This document shows, piece by piece, positions 63,899-64,000 of a stretch of DNA of 64,000 bases. Below the pieces are notes generated by a model. The model was given only the letters and a program-made list of their open reading frames with translations, was not told the origin of the DNA and searched no databases. Numbering within the stretch: position 1 is the first letter of the stretch; each line of letters starts with the position of its first letter. Origin of the DNA: Turritopsis dohrnii (lineage: Eukaryota; Cnidaria; Hydrozoa; Anthoathecata; Oceaniidae); NCBI GenBank assembly GCA_027922465.2, contig BQMF02000001.1, positions 1,674,001-1,738,000 on the forward strand, given 5' to 3'. A program made the translations under genes and the position numbers.

Positions 63899-64000
63899 AA
63901 CTTCTTGTATCTGTTATATGTAGGTTTTTTGTAATCCTATCTCACCTTGTCTGCATAAATGTTGTTCAAAGAAATCCATGTCAATTATAAATTCAATTGT

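Overview
The window is animal (metazoan) nuclear DNA: AT-rich, with spliced genes carrying GT-AG introns, many small transposable elements, and animal-specific families (laminin, LIM-homeobox, LIM-only and C2H2 zinc-finger proteins). Domain content, short introns and sequence divergence suggest an invertebrate, quite possibly early-branching (cnidarian, placozoan or sponge). That placement is inference; I cannot name the species.

Layout. 1-5090 holds no gene I can support. 5338-10471 (+) is TADA1, a SAGA-complex subunit. 10832-13930 (-) is a three-LIM-domain protein with two alternative terminal exons of identical length. 14.3-17.4 kb is a repeat zone with a hairpin MITE flanked by a 10-bp duplication, a tRNA-derived SINE and a truncated LINE. 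17965-18390 (+) is C19orf12-like, 19062-19904 (+) is a ZDHHC12-like palmitoyltransferase, and 20784-23640 (+) is a nine-finger C2H2 protein. 24-36 kb is gene-poor and contains several inverted-repeat elements, including one with arms of about 190 bp. 36458-38387 (+) is an Apterous/Lhx2/9-type LIM-homeobox gene, followed by a dead hAT transposase. 40525-54364 (-) is a laminin chain that I could resolve into 26 exons (2086 residues). 55.5-57.4 kb is a decayed LINE split by a nested DNA transposon. 59498-63025 (+) is a second, eight-finger C2H2 protein with a 35-residue tandem repeat. A TIR element lies near the right end.

Most striking points. (1) The laminin combines a beta-type LF domain with a gamma/alpha-type L4 domain in one chain that lacks LG domains. 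(2) The LIM-only gene has duplicated, phase-matched, 239-nt last exons, each with its own stop, which looks like a mutually exclusive splicing switch. (3) A 29-bp minisatellite in a laminin intron repeats the adjacent 5' splice site. (4) At least eight copies of one hairpin MITE occur, four of them in laminin and zinc-finger introns or the TADA1 intron.

The genes do not form an operon or pathway. They are independent chromatin and transcription genes (TADA1, Lhx2/9, two zinc-finger proteins), membrane or lipid-related genes (C19orf12, ZDHHC12) and a basement-membrane gene. Exon boundaries were read by eye from splice signals, reading phase and remembered family features. No database search was run.
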